A DNA stretch of 64,000 nucleotides from Mactra quadrangularis (taxonomy: Eukaryota > Mollusca > Bivalvia > Venerida > Mactridae): positions 53,439,395 through 53,503,394 of the forward strand of contig CM046307.1 in the NCBI GenBank assembly GCA_025267735.1, given 5' to 3'. The number at the start of each line of letters is the position of its first letter. Position 1 is the first letter of the stretch. The position numbers and the translations under genes were made by a program. Below, piece by piece: positions 25,198 to 36,562 of the stretch. The notes below the pieces were generated by a model, which saw only the letters and a program-made list of their open reading frames with translations, did not search any database and was not told the DNA's origin.

Positions 25198-26340
25198 GTA
25201 TATGGAATCATCTCATTGCTTTTTGTTGTGGTATCAATATCTGGTTTTTGTTTGGAAACGCTCCCAGAGCTCAAACCAAAGATCAAGCCTATCAATATTA
25301 CAGCTAGTGGAAATGAGACCGCTGGTGGATGTGAGGGTGACACTAGTGTGAAATACTTGATGACACCTAACCAACATCTTCAGACAGTTGACACAATATG
25401 TACGATCTACTTTACCATTGAACTTATTGTCAGATTCACGTTTGCACCGGATAAGCCTCGTTTTGTACGCTCAGCAATGAACATCATTGACTTACTTGCG
25501 TTAGTGCCTCTTTACATGCAGCTGATCTTGAACATGGAAAGCTTTAAATTCTGTTTTGTGAATGAGCGTCTCATGATTGAGATTATGTTTATTCTGCGGA
25601 TTATTCGAATGTTCCGCATATTCCATTTAGTAAAACATTACCAAGCTCTACAGATTCTCGTCTATGCTTTAAAGGCAAGTGTACAAGAATTACTCATGTT
25701 GGGTATATTTTTATTGATTGGAATGCTTGTGTTTGCTACAATGATTTATTACGCTGAACGTAAAGACGCTGTGAGTCCTGGTGACCAATTTAAAACAATA
25801 CCAATAGGCTTCTGGTGGGCAATCATTACTATGACTACACTGGGATACGGGGACATTTACCCAGTAACGCCTATAGGCTATGTAGTGGGCGGAGCATGTG
25901 CCGTCAGTGGCGTTTTACTCGTGGCTCTTACTTTCCCAGTCATTTCAAATAACTTTACATTGTTCTACACACACGTGCGCTCAAGAAGTGGTCGCGTTGA
26001 TCCAAACAAGCCGCGGACTTCTAACACAAGTGATGAACAGCTTTACCAATCAGATGATGAATCCGAAACAACAAAACTGTACAAGAATGCCAGGCGTACA
26101 TCTAATGGCTCGATTATTTTGAATAATCGTAGTTTTGTTATATCTCGGAATATCTCCGGGGTAACAGAGCTATGTAGCAACACTGATGCTAATGGAACCC
26201 TACGTGCTCATAAGGACGCTTCATCTATGATGAACGTTATAGTAAAGCGAGACGACTCATGTTTGTTTACAAGAACAAACTCAATAAAAGCTCACTCGGA
26301 TGATGGGGTCACTTACTCTGGTGAACCAAATATGTTGTAA
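25198..26340 (+). CDS. Shaw/Kv3-like voltage-gated K+ channel, last exon (S1 to C-terminus)
   Basis: Terminal exon, phase 0, opening after the acceptor TTTTCAG at 25191-25197; TAA at 26338-26340. It encodes 380 residues. S1 reads YGIISLLFVVVSISGFCLET, followed by an extracellular loop with two N-glycosylation sites (NIT, NET), S2 (IYFTIELIVRF, with the charge-transfer Phe and Glu), S3 (MNIIDLLALVP), S4 (25588-25635), S5 (GMLVFATMIYYAER), the pore IPIGFWWA...TLGYGD (filter 25837-25854) and S6 (25900-25950). IPIGFWWA, TLGYGD and MIYYAER are typical of the Kv3/Shaw family. It would form a tetrameric plasma-membrane K+ channel in excitable cells. The T1 assembly domain must come from an upstream exon not seen in this window. 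Odd points: S4 lacks the first Arg and has His in place of the fifth charge, and the S6 PVP hinge reads TFP. The tail of about 120 residues is Ser/Asn-rich and unrecognised. Confidence 0.93.
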   Translation, partial: VYGIISLLFVVVSISGFCLETLPELKPKIKPINITASGNETAGGCEGDTSVKYLMTPNQHLQTVDTICTIYFTIELIVRFTFAPDKPRFVRSAMNIIDLLALVPLYMQLILNMESFKFCFVNERLMIEIMFILRIIRMFRIFHLVKHYQALQILVYALKASVQELLMLGIFLLIGMLVFATMIYYAERKDAVSPGDQFKTIPIGFWWAIITMTTLGYGDIYPVTPIGYVVGGACAVSGVLLVALTFPVISNNFTLFYTHVRSRSGRVDPNKPRTSNTSDEQLYQSDDESETTKLYKNARRTSNGSIILNNRSFVISRNISGVTELCSNTDANGTLRAHKDASSMMNVIVKRDDSCLFTRTNSIKAHSDDGVTYSGEPNML

Positions 26341-27200
26341 ATTATGAATATATATCAAGATACATGGAGTACAAATAGAATTATATTTTTCATTGGAAAA
26401 ATGGACCTTTTATATAAAGTATATATGTATATTTACATGTAATATTACATTTATAAAGTACACAAAATATGAAACATTACTCACTGTTATTGAGACATAG
26501 TTTTTCAAACTCATTAAAATCAGTTAATTTTACTCTCCGCTACATTTCCGCTGCAGTAAATTTGGAGAGTTTTCATTTTAAGGTAATATTTAGTGGCACT
26601 GCACACGAAGCGAAGTCACATATTAATACTCTTGTATGGATCGACATCACAAATGACAGCCACGAGTTCCATGAAGAAAACAAGTTTTTTGGAGTGTCTT
26701 ATGTAAAGTTGGTTAAAATTATATCTAGCTTCACTTTGAGGGCTGAACAAAACACCATTGTAACTCCATTTGAAAATAAAGAGAGATACAATAGTATTTC
26801 GTTCAGTCCTCGACTTATAGTTAGTTGAAAGTGACTCGCTGATTTGATGGATAGCACTTAGGTTAACATGAAATCAATGTGAGACCATCAGATTGTATGG
26901 CGGTAGCGTACAAAACACCTGATTTTAACGAGATTGAAAAGTCTCCATATATTTGTTATGTATACTGAGTATATAGCATGTGATAGGGTAGTGTTGGCGG
27001 CAAATTAATATATCATACAGTTAATTGGTTATATAGTGGACAGTTTAGATTTTATATAATTTTGATTCATTTGTAAATTTAATATTATATTTATTATAGC
27101 ATAGCTTGTGCAGACTGACCTGAAACAGTGAAATACTATTATATATCATTAACATCCATTAAATCAGTTCATTCTGCAACTTAATCCTGGTCGTGTATTA
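26341..27200 (+). other. Channel 3' UTR and flank
   Basis: No further exon is seen. A candidate polyadenylation signal AATAAA lies at 26775-26780, with several T-rich stretches beyond it. A 119-codon ORF at 26469-26828 lies in this UTR and has no recognisable domain. Confidence 0.45.
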
Positions 27201-27206
27201 ATCTAT

Positions 27207-27590
27207 GTAGCAGAGGCATGATACAACACTTATACCCCCTTGCCTTCAAGCTAGCTTTTATGGCGATGTGGTAGAGTTTCAGCTAAAGACTGGAGAGGTC
27301 ATGGGTTTAAACCTCAGTTCAAACCATGTTTTTACCGTGTAACATTTGGCACCTAACGTAAATAACCCGCGAGGAATTGTGTGATTGAATCCTTAGATAG
27401 TCCAGCTCTAAGAATTCGGAGGCGAATTCTGTTAAGGAATGGGTGAATGTAGCAGAGGTATAATACAGCACTTGTACTCTCTTGCCTTTAAGCTAGCTTC
27501 TATGGCGACATGGTAGAGTGCCCGCTTAAGACTCGAGAGATCATGGGTTCAATTCTCAGTTCAGTTAGTTTCGTTACCGGGTTACATCTA
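27207..27590 (+). repeat. Tandem pair of tRNA-like SINE units
   Basis: Two direct copies begin ATGTAGCAGAGG near 27206 and 27448. Each contains TAGCTTYTATGGCGAYRTGGTAGAG (A-box-like) and ATGGGTTYAAYYCTCAG (B-box-like), as in a tRNA-derived SINE head. Neither folds as a convincing functional tRNA. Confidence 0.6.
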
Positions 27591-28124
27591 TATCAGATCA
27601 CTGTGCACTAGCTATACATTGTAATTGTGCTTATAGTTTTACCTAAATCGTGTGCCCCCGAAATGGTGATCCAGATTTTTATATGAATTCATTTAGAAAT
27701 ACATGTAAGTGGAAACCAATTGAGTGACACTCTTATTCTCAATGCATTCCTTACTATCCACACCCGTTACGCCACGCATTTCTTTTCTATTATTGTATAT
27801 GTTTTGAGGACAAATTAACACGACAATTGATTATTCTCTTACACCACTATTACTTGTGAAGTCATACATTGTGTTTACCGAACTCACATGATTTTCCCTA
27901 TGGCACAAATTTCACAAATTTTCCTGGTTCAATTCATGAGTCGGGAGTACTTTCGTCATTGAATGTCAGAAACGTCCGTAACACTGGTTACGTGAACAGA
28001 TCGCATCAAAAATGAAAATAAAAGAAGTTACCTGTTCCTATTAGCATGAAATTTACTTTGCGTTTTAATAATCTCCTGAAAATTGGTTGGGTAAATGGTG
28101 ACTAAGTTGGCATTCCTATTAACT

Positions 28125-28326
28125 TATTGACTACAAGTCACGATCGCGGGTTCGAAACCCGGTCGCGGCAGGTCATATCCTATACATGAGTTGTCGGCCT
28201 CGTGGTAGGGTAAGTGAGTACTGGTGATAGAAAAGTGTCCAGGAAACCTATAGTAGGAAGAGCTAGCCGTCGTATATATGACCTATATATGTGTTGAATA
28301 CGACGTTAAAAAATAAAATAAAATAA
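28125..28326 (+). mobile_element. tRNA-derived SINE, 5'-truncated
   Basis: The B box GGGTTCGAAACCC lies at about 28148. It is followed by the core TCGGCCTCGTGGTAGGGTA, then AGTACTGGTGATAGA, then GTGTTGAATACGACGTTAAA with an (AAAAT)n tail. The core and 3' end resemble those of the SINEs at 32348, 36814, 44995 and 50271. Confidence 0.7.
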
Positions 28327-28967
28327 AGCAAGTCTTGATAATCTCGGCACACCTGAACACACTGAAACTGACAGTTAAAGTGGAATACATCGTCAACACT
28401 GTCACTCAAGCTTTGTATCAATTATATTAATTATGTCTTATCATAGTTTCGTTATACGCTTCAATTCGTATTTTAGTCTTGAGATCATTAATATCACAAA
28501 GTCACAGATATCTAAACATGTTATTTTAAATATGTTTGTTGATAAAAGACCCCTAAAATCCCTCCAAAATCATGGCACTGATTATAGTTTACACTTTTTC
28601 TACAACTATTTTATAAGTATTTACTTTTATTAAACCTATTTTGACTTTGGTAATGTATGAATAGAAACAATGATATTTATTTTAAGGAAAATTGTACAAT
28701 GATGTTACTGAAAGAAATCGACATTATCACAAATCAAAGATACTATATGTACATAGAAGGTATGGTCCTTTGTTTATGGTAGTTTGCCCCTGATATTTAA
28801 TTATCAGCAAGTATTAAAGTATTCAGCAAACATGTGTTGCTGAGGATTTTCTCTTTTGATTAGTATAAACGTCCCTTGAATAAAGCTGATGAATTCGATT
28901 TTTAGGAGTCCCGAGTTAAGCGTATAGCTTTTTACTTGGAACAATCATGAAGAAAATGATTGTACAA

Positions 28968-29170
28968 TAAAAACTCTAAAAACCGGACCCTCTAATAACC
29001 GGAATCCTCTGAAGACCGGACGATTAATTAAGTCCCATATATTTCCCTATTAAATGCATTGAAAAATATCCTCTGAAAACCGGAAACTCTGAATTCCGAA
29101 TACCGGACCTTTTGCCAAGGCTTCTAATGATGAATATGCATAAAATATCCTCTGAAAACCGGACACCAAG
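28968..29170. repeat. Cluster of CCTCTGAAAACCGGA motifs
   Basis: At least six copies of a CTCTRAAAACCGGA-like motif on the + strand at irregular spacing. Such motifs occur at ends of pogo/Tigger-type DNA transposons, but no inverted partner or transposase is visible. Confidence 0.5.
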
Positions 29171-30915
29171 TGTCAACTTTCTGTGTATTGTAACAGTTAG
29201 TTAATCATAATCCCAAGCAGATGTCAATTGCTAATTCAATATTTTTAATGTACTTATCGAAAGAGAAAAGCCTCAGCTACACATGCATGTCGAGTACTTT
29301 GATTTTAAGTGATCTGCCTTACTATGTCTATGTAGTATTTTTGACTGAAACTTAAAGGCGTGTCGATCGTCTTTGACTGTTTCTAAAACAGTCTTATTAA
29401 AATCAGACAATTAAACGCTATTATATTCCTTTACTATGGGTCTGTGGCGCTTTTCACAAAAGTTCTTACGAAAAAAGTTATCGTAAGTCGATTCCATAAA
29501 TTTTGCTGTTCCAAGTCAGAAGGATAATAAACATAAGTATGATATGCTATTCAAAAGGTATACAATATTTTACATAATTCAATGATATATGGGAAAAATG
29601 TAAAAAATGACTGTATTATAAATGTTTCTTGCTTTTGACTTTCATTGTTTTTGTCGTAAGATTTTTCGTGGAAAGCGCCACTGACCAGTTACAATTATAT
29701 TCATTGGTGAAGTTAGAGGTTGATCCTCGGCAGAGGAGAACCTGATGGTAATTATCGGCCCGCTTGAATGAATAATTACCCGACAGCTTCAGTTTCCAAC
29801 TAACACGAACTTAAAAGTCTGTACAAGGTATTTAGATCGTTCTCGTATTGAGGTAGCGTACATAGATCTGATTTTAATGAAATTGTTTCCATATAATGGT
29901 ATTATTTTATGACACTGTTACAGTATACATTTTCAATAAAGTCAATTGTACAAAGTCGCTAGTTTGTTTCATTTTATGTTGTTTAATACCGCTCAATATT
30001 TTGTCATTATTTGAAGTCATATCGCGGAGGCCAGTTGACCTACTGACTGTTCTTGGAGACTCTTTGACCTCTTGAGTTAATTTGTTACCATAACTCAGCA
30101 CTAATCTTCTCTATTGGTTGACAATTGTCCTTATTTATAACAGAATGAGAAAGTTCAGACGTGGAAAGTATTTTATTACCAAACTCACTGTCATGTAACA
30201 CGGCACGGTGATGTTAACTAAGATGGCGGACAGAGAGGTGGTGTTAAGGTAAACAGATATTATTTTGTCCATTTCTCTAGAGTATAGGAACTGCAAAAAA
30301 AACCTTCGTACACAAGTACATGTTTCACATCAAATATAGCAGTTTACTACAGGACTGTGTAGATCCTCCTTTTCACAAAACGGCTTATGACAAGGGAATT
30401 TATTCGAAGCCTGTACCCTCAATCTGTGAGTGATTTTAGGTATGCGATTTTGACTAAGAACGTAATTCATAACAATTCTATATACATGTATAATGTTGCA
30501 TGTAAAAAATTAATAACAAAGTCTGTACTATTTAATAGCGGTTTTCAATATAATGCCTGCATTGACCAAGTGTTTGTACAAGTCCATACTGCAGCATGCA
30601 TTCATTAATGTTGATTTAGTACCTTTAAAATGAATAGTTTACATTTTCCTATTAACATAACTGGAAATAAAAGGGAGACTAATGCTATATACAAATATCA
30701 AACCTTTTAATGCGCTGATATGTTATTTTCCCCTGACTGAATTATTATCTAAATTTCAATATGTCCACGATAAAAACAACAACCTGCGAACAAAACACAT
30801 ACTTTATTAAATATAATGGTAACAATATTTCGGCCAGTTATACTCTCCTGCGCATTGCTTTCAATTGTGACCTACGGTAGACTATTTAGTGAGCTGCGAA
30901 AGGAGCGTAGGCTAA

Positions 30916-31770
30916 GGCCATGTCGGGTTGGGACAACTCAACCCGAAGACAAGTCAACCCGAGACAACTCAACCCGCAGGTAGGGACAACTAAACCCGCA
31001 CGAAGGGACAAGCCAACCCGTGGACAAGTCAACACGAGGACAACTCAACCTGTATTGTATATTATAAGTTATAAATCATAAAAATAGAGCTTTGGCAGTT
31101 ATATTTGATATTTAGATAAAAAAAAATCGTTTATGAAAGATATTATGTATAAAATGTATAATGATTCTTATGCGTTAGTATTTTTCAAAATGAGAAAATA
31201 TGATTTATTATAATTAAAAAAGAAGATTGCTCAATTCTTTTATAGATATCGCAAATAAAGTAGGCCTATGTACTACATTCATTTTAATAGAATGTTTTGC
31301 CTAACTTGGATAACTGATATTAACATAAATGTTGCTTATTAAAACGAACATATGTGATTAAATAGCCATGTCATACCGGAATTTTGTTAATCGTCCGCGT
31401 GCGGGTAGGTTTTAGAGTCCTCAATCAAAAAAAAAAAAAAAAAAATTGTTGGTGAAAATTTCTTAAATAATTATGTTGTTCTGGAATTCGATAACTGACT
31501 TTTCTCAGGAAATACTGATAGTTCCTTGTTTATGTGTATTTGATTAATAAAAATGTGCATGTATATGTTGTTTATACTTTTTTTATAGAATTTCTTTGAT
31601 CTCACACTAATTAATGTCATAAACATTCATGTACTACCAAGTACGTATTCATGTGAATACTAGCTAGAATGGACATGTGTTTTCGTTTTTGGTTTGTGTG
31701 TTTTGTGAATAGGTACCTTGGTTTGTCAAACTTGAGTTGACGCTTAACAAAATTCTAATTTGGCATTGCC
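30916..31770. mobile_element. 855 bp TAA-flanked DNA transposon (PIF/Harbinger-like) in B1
   Basis: The element is bounded by TAA at 30913-30915 and 31771-31773. B2 has the undisturbed site with one TAA at 36145-36147. The ends GGCCATGTC and GGCATTGCC form weak inverted repeats. A 3 bp TWA duplication is typical of PIF/Harbinger. No transposase is encoded. Inside are a CAACCCG minisatellite (30925-31060) and an A run (about 31424-31444). Confidence 0.7.
30925..31060. repeat. GACAACTCAACCCG minisatellite
   Basis: About eight imperfect 14-18 bp units of the form (G)GGACAAGTCAACCCG sit at the left end of the TAA-flanked element. Confidence 0.75.
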
Positions 31771-32347
31771 TAATCACTGTCCACCGAGCTACGTCTTTTG
31801 TTGGAAGGATTTTTTTTCCAAAAAATTCCTTTCTAAGTCAGCGCTCGGCTAAATTTGAAAAGAACGAACAACACCTAATTGAATTCTGTTTCGAATCAAT
31901 AGAAAACAATGAGTTAATGTGACCAAGAAAATAGTGCAGCAGAAAAACTGCATACTATCAAACGTAGACGATTGAAAAAAGACCTAAATTAAGCAAATAC
32001 TTAAAATTACAATATTTAATGTTTTTTCACATTAATCAAACATTATTTTTATATCAGCCATCATAATAGACCCAAACGTCTGTCAATACATCACTAATGT
32101 CTGATACTGTGATACATAAAGTGTGATGATACATCGATACATCTTATTTCACTTGGTGCGTACTCACAGACTAAACACAACATGGTCTCTGGTAGACATG
32201 GTGCCTTTGATGGACATGCTGAACTAGATGTCCTAGTCAGACAAGATAGACATGGTGTTTCTGTCTGAATTTGCTTGGTAGTACATGTAACACAATTTTG
32301 ACCTAACAATAGTGTTACAGATAAAGTAGTTGATGTCCTTTTGAAAT

Positions 32348-32632
32348 CCGGGACGGTAACGCAGTTGGTAGCGCGCCAGGCTATCGAATCTAGTGTTCCG
32401 AAGGAGGAACGGATTCGAATCCCACCCGGGAGGTTATACCACTCCTTGAAAATTTGACAATAATATCAATTTTCCTCTATCAATAAGGTATATGAGGAAG
32501 ATTCCGGCCTTGTAGAAGGGTAGGTATAAATACTGGTTATAGACTAGAGTTCAGGAAAGCTAGGCTAGGGGCTTTGGACGCCGTGAAATAACCTAATTGT
32601 GTTGACACGGTGTTAACAATAATTAGTATTTA
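32348..32632 (+). mobile_element. tRNA-derived SINE in B1
   Basis: The head CCGGGACGGTAACGCAGTTGGTAGCGCG (A box) and GGATTCGAATCCC (B box) form a tRNA-like promoter for RNA polymerase III. A core (CCGGCCTTGTAGAAGGGTAGG, TACTGGTTATAGAC) and a 3' end (GTGTTGACACGGTGTTAA) follow. It is present at the same place in B2 (36814), so it predates that duplication. Confidence 0.8.
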
Positions 32633-33146
32633 AAAATTATACAATATCAGTATATGAAGTCCGTTGCTTGAAAGCTACAGGGTAAATATAATAAAATGAG
32701 GTGTTAATAATAAGTTTTTGTTTTTTTTGTATAAAGTAAAAAATTGTTTTCTATTTCTGGGATATTCATATCACATTGTGTACATATTCTAGTTGCTGTT
32801 GGTATGCCTTGATGTCTACCTTGTTCAATCGCTAAGGAGTTTGCTGACAGTCATAATTTATGTATTATTATATTATGTATGTACCACATCTTCGGTTAAA
32901 TCCATGGTTTGATAATTTATTGTATAAACATCTTTAATGAGATTAATCATTACTTCTTTGTTAGTTTTGACTTCAGAAACTTTATAAACCGCGTTTAAAA
33001 CATTTTGTAATTCATTTGGGGCGACATTAAAAGAACACGTTCATTTACAGTGCACAGCATTGCTGAAGACCTTAAGCTACGTAGATGCTTGCATTTAAGC
33101 AATCTGATGATACCAATATTCTCAATCTACCTCAAGGTATGAGTCA

Positions 33147-33812
33147 GGGGTGAGGAATTCCATGTTTTTCCACTTGTCCACGGACGAGTGAAATCTAAAA
33201 AAATCAATTTGTCTGGCGTCAAAATGCACTTGCTCTAATGTTCAATACTCAAAAGTTAATATTGAAAATTGTGATATAAAATACACACTGTAAGTAATGA
33301 TAAATAATTGACAAAGATTAATTTAAAATTGAACATTTTTGAAGCATTGAGACATCCACCTTACTTAGTTTTTCCTATGTTACATGCAGGGGCGGTTCCC
33401 AGGATTTTTTCTAAGGGGGGGGTCCGAACTTTTCTAGGGGGGTCCGAACTTTTCTAGGAGGGGGGTCCAAACTTTCGAACCACATTAACATTATACATTA
33501 TTTGCAGAATAATGCAACATATTGATAATAAAAACTACATAACCATTAAATCTATATTAATCACCGAGAAAAATTGCTTCATGATACTTAAAAATGACTT
33601 ACAGTCAAGAATAACACTAATAGACATGTACGTTTTGGAAATTCTAGGGGTCCGGATCCCCGGGACCCCCCCCCGCGCTGGATCCGCCTATGAAATGTAC
33701 AGTGTAGTAAATTTTAGCTAAAAATGTTACTTGTTCACGTACAACTGGTAAATAAATATTGGCTTGACCGCAGACATAAATGTACAAGCCGGGCAAAGTC
33801 GGGCACACCCCT
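33147..33812. mobile_element. CAGGGGTG inverted-repeat element in B1
   Basis: It starts CAGGGGTGAGGAATTCC and ends GGGCACACCCCTG. Related left ends occur in B2 (37787), at about 55685 and at about 59086. In B1 it is interrupted by the G-run element at 33387-33692. Confidence 0.55.
33387..33692 (+). mobile_element. G-run element CAGGGGCGG...GGATCCGCC in B1
   Basis: The left end CAGGGGCGGTTCCCAGG and right end GCTGGATCCGCCTATG are imperfect inverted repeats. Next to the ends are runs of G (or C) with TCCGAACTTTTCTAGG. B2 lacks it: at about 38025 B2 reads GTTACATGTACAGTG without interruption. A partial copy in the opposite orientation lies at 39583-39666. The ends resemble non-autonomous hAT elements. 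Confidence 0.65.
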
Positions 33813-35280
33813 GATGAGGATATGTATTTATTATCTAAAACAACAATTTGAAATTTTATATCTTTACGTTCAAAAACATAAACGTTGAGATTACTTACCA
33901 TTGTAAGGAATATCTTTTTGTCTGATCAGCAATTCTTTAACACATGGAGGTGTTGATTAATTTGCCAACTTTGCTTGCATACGGATTACCTTGTAGTATA
34001 ATTTATTAATCAACATTCATGGGAACTGTCTTTATCTTACCTCGTACAGAATACTCGTTTTTCATTGGCCGAGAGCGGTCACGTGCTGACCATGTATTAT
34101 CCCATATTAGGTTAGTAGATTCTAATATCCAGTCAGTAACAAAATTTATAAATGATAGCGCTGACGAAACCTTATTTTTCTACGCTCTCAGCCTCTCACC
34201 CAATATTAATTTACTGACCCGGTATCACACCGTATCCGGTCAGTAACTGACTGTGTAACTAATAATATTACTGGCTCTGTGAAGTTCGTGAACTATGTTT
34301 TGATTGGCTTAGTAAAGGTTATATAACTAGCTACTCCCACCATTTGTCTGTCTGTCAATTTTTTTAAATTTTTTTTTTAATCTGAATGTACCATTTCTTA
34401 GTAACATAGAAAAATGAGAATTTCAATGTATATAGAAACCGTATGTAAAATTGCATTAAAATCTGCAAGGTAGGCCTAAGTTGAAACATATCAATATTGG
34501 CATTATGCATCATAAGATGTGTGTTGTGACATATATCACATTTTTATACCATCTATGAATTGTAAAGAAAGAATGAAGTATACTTTAATCTAATATTGTA
34601 TTACTGTATTACTCTATTGAACTCAGAATGTAGTAGAACATGTATGTAGAAAGAGCAGATAGTATTGAGGTAGCGTACATAGATCTGATTTTAATGAAAT
34701 TGTTTCCATATAATGGTATTATTATGACACTGTTACAGTATAAATTTTCAATAAAGTCAATTGTACAAAGTCGCTAGTTTGTTTCATTTTATGTTGTTTA
34801 ATACCGCTCAATATTTTGTCATTATTTGAAGTCATATCGCGGAGGCCAGTTGACCTACTGACTGTTCTTGGAGACTCTTTGACCTCTTGAGTTAATTTGT
34901 TACCATAACTCAACACTAATCTTCTCTATTGGTTGACAATTGTCCTTATTTATAACAGAATGAGAAAGTTCAGACGTGGAAAGTATTTAATGACCAAACT
35001 CATTGTCATGTAACCCGGCACGGTGAAGTTTACTAAGATAGCGGACAGAGAGCAGGTGAAAGGGTAAACAGATATTATTTTGTCCATTTCTCTAGAGTAT
35101 AGGAACTGCAAAAAACCTTCGTAAGTACACAAGTACATGTTTCACATCAAATATAGCAGTTTACTACAGGACTGTGTAGACCCTCCTTTTCACAAAACGG
35201 CTTATGACAAGGGACTTTATTCGAAGACTGTACCCTCAATCAGTAAGTGATTTTAGAGGTATGTGATTTTGACCAAGAAC

Positions 35281-35680
35281 CAATCTTATTAAAACCCGAT
35301 CTAAAATTTTACCGCTCGCATACTCGCTAATTTAGATCTGGCCTTTTTCAAACGAAGGTCACGTTCAGGTGACCTTTTCTCATCATTATATTCATGACGA
35401 AATTGTTATGATACGTAACTTGTTTACATCGTCTGCGTCACGCAATTTGAAATGAGCCACCCAATCGCAGACTGTAAATAGTACCGCTGTTAAATTTGCA
35501 TGCAAACCTTGGTCTAAAAATAGAAATTACGAAATCAAAATGTGATTAATAGTGTTTTCGTCTAGATGAAAGCTACGCATTGATTGGTCGACACAAAGTT
35601 CATCTCGACGTGACCTTGCATTGACTAAGTAGAGATCCAGTACGACAACGCGAGTAGAACAGGATCTCTGTTTACGGAGA
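35281..35680. mobile_element. ~400 bp dispersed element in B2 with 12 bp target duplication
   Basis: Same family as 8161-8536. It is flanked by a perfect TTGACCAAGAAC (35269-35280 and 35681-35692). B1 has the single, empty site TTGACTAAGAAC at 30450-30461. About 35 extra bases at the right end (35646-35680) are not in the other copy. Confidence 0.78.
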
Positions 35681-36482
35681 TTGACCAAGAACGTAATTCA
35701 TAACAATTCTATATTCATGTATAATGTTGCATGTAAAATATTAATAACAAAGTCGGTACAGTTTATAAGCGGTTTTCAATACAATGTCTGCATTGACCAA
35801 GTGTTTGTACAAGTCCATACTGCAGCATGCATTCATTAATGTTGATTTAGTACCTTTAAAATGAATAGTTTACATTTTCCTATTAACATAACTGGAAATA
35901 AAAGGGAGACTAATGCTATATACAAATATCAAACATATCAATGCACTGATGTTGATATTTTCTCCTGACTGGAATAATATCTGAATTTCAATATGTCCAC
36001 GATAAAAACAACAACTTGAGAACCAAACACATACTTTATTAATTATAATGGTAACAATATTTCGGCCAATTATTCTCTCCTGCGCATTGCTTTCACGAGT
36101 AAACTACGGTAGAGCATTCACTGAGCTGCGAAAGGAGCGTAGGCTAATCACTGTCCACCGAGCTACGTCTTTTGTTGGAAGGATATTTTTTCAAAGAAAT
36201 TCTTTCTATGTCAGCGCTCGGCCAAATTTGAAAAGAACGAACAACACCTAATTGAATTCTATTTCGACTCAATAGAAAACAATGAGTTAATGTGACCAAG
36301 AAAATAGTGCAGCAGAAAAACTGCATACTATCAAACGTAGACGAGTTGAAAAAAAACCTAAATTAAACAAATGCTTAAAATTACAATATTTATTGGGTTT
36401 TTTTTTTCACATTAATCAAACATTATTTCTACATCAGCCATCATAATAAGACAAACGTCTGTCAATACATCACTAATGTCTG

Positions 36483-36562
36483 CATTCTCGTTCCCAGAGT
36501 CAAGTAGGATTCTCAATACTAGCTTGTATTGAGAATCCTACTAGACTCTGAGAACGAGAATG
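36483..36562. mobile_element. 80 bp palindromic CATTCTCG element in B2
   Basis: The two ~38 base arms, from CATTCTCGTTC and GAACGAGAATG inward, are almost perfect reverse complements. Flanks TAATGTCTG and TACTGTCTG resemble an 8-9 bp target duplication. B1 has the single site AATGTCTG at 32096-32103. Confidence 0.85.

Larger units (their letters stand above)
29845..34652. repeat. Tandem duplicated block, copy B1
   Basis: The block runs from GTATTGAGGTAGCGTACATA to GAATGTAGTAGAACATGTATG and repeats directly at 34662-39484, with about 9 bases between copies. B1-only insertions are 30916-31770, 33387-33692 and sequence within about 33950-34545. B2-only insertions are 35281-35680, 36483-36562, about 37090-37300 and the LINE at 38274-39379. 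Short ORFs shared by both copies (such as minus 29907-30101) only reflect the duplication. Confidence 0.88.

Noticed and set aside
26469..26828. 119-codon ORF after the channel stop codon
   Set aside because: It lies in the presumed 3' UTR, is AT-rich, has no recognisable motif and no convincing splice borders.
26895..26960. Similarity of GGTAGCGTACAAAACACCTGATTTTAACGAG-like sequence to the left end of blocks B1/B2
   Set aside because: Only about 50 bases with several gaps; it may be an old relic of the same repeat, but it is too short to claim a third block.
29907..30101. 64-codon minus ORF nearly identical to one at 34722-34916
   Set aside because: Both lie in the recent B1/B2 duplication, so identity is expected without selection; no domain or expression signal.
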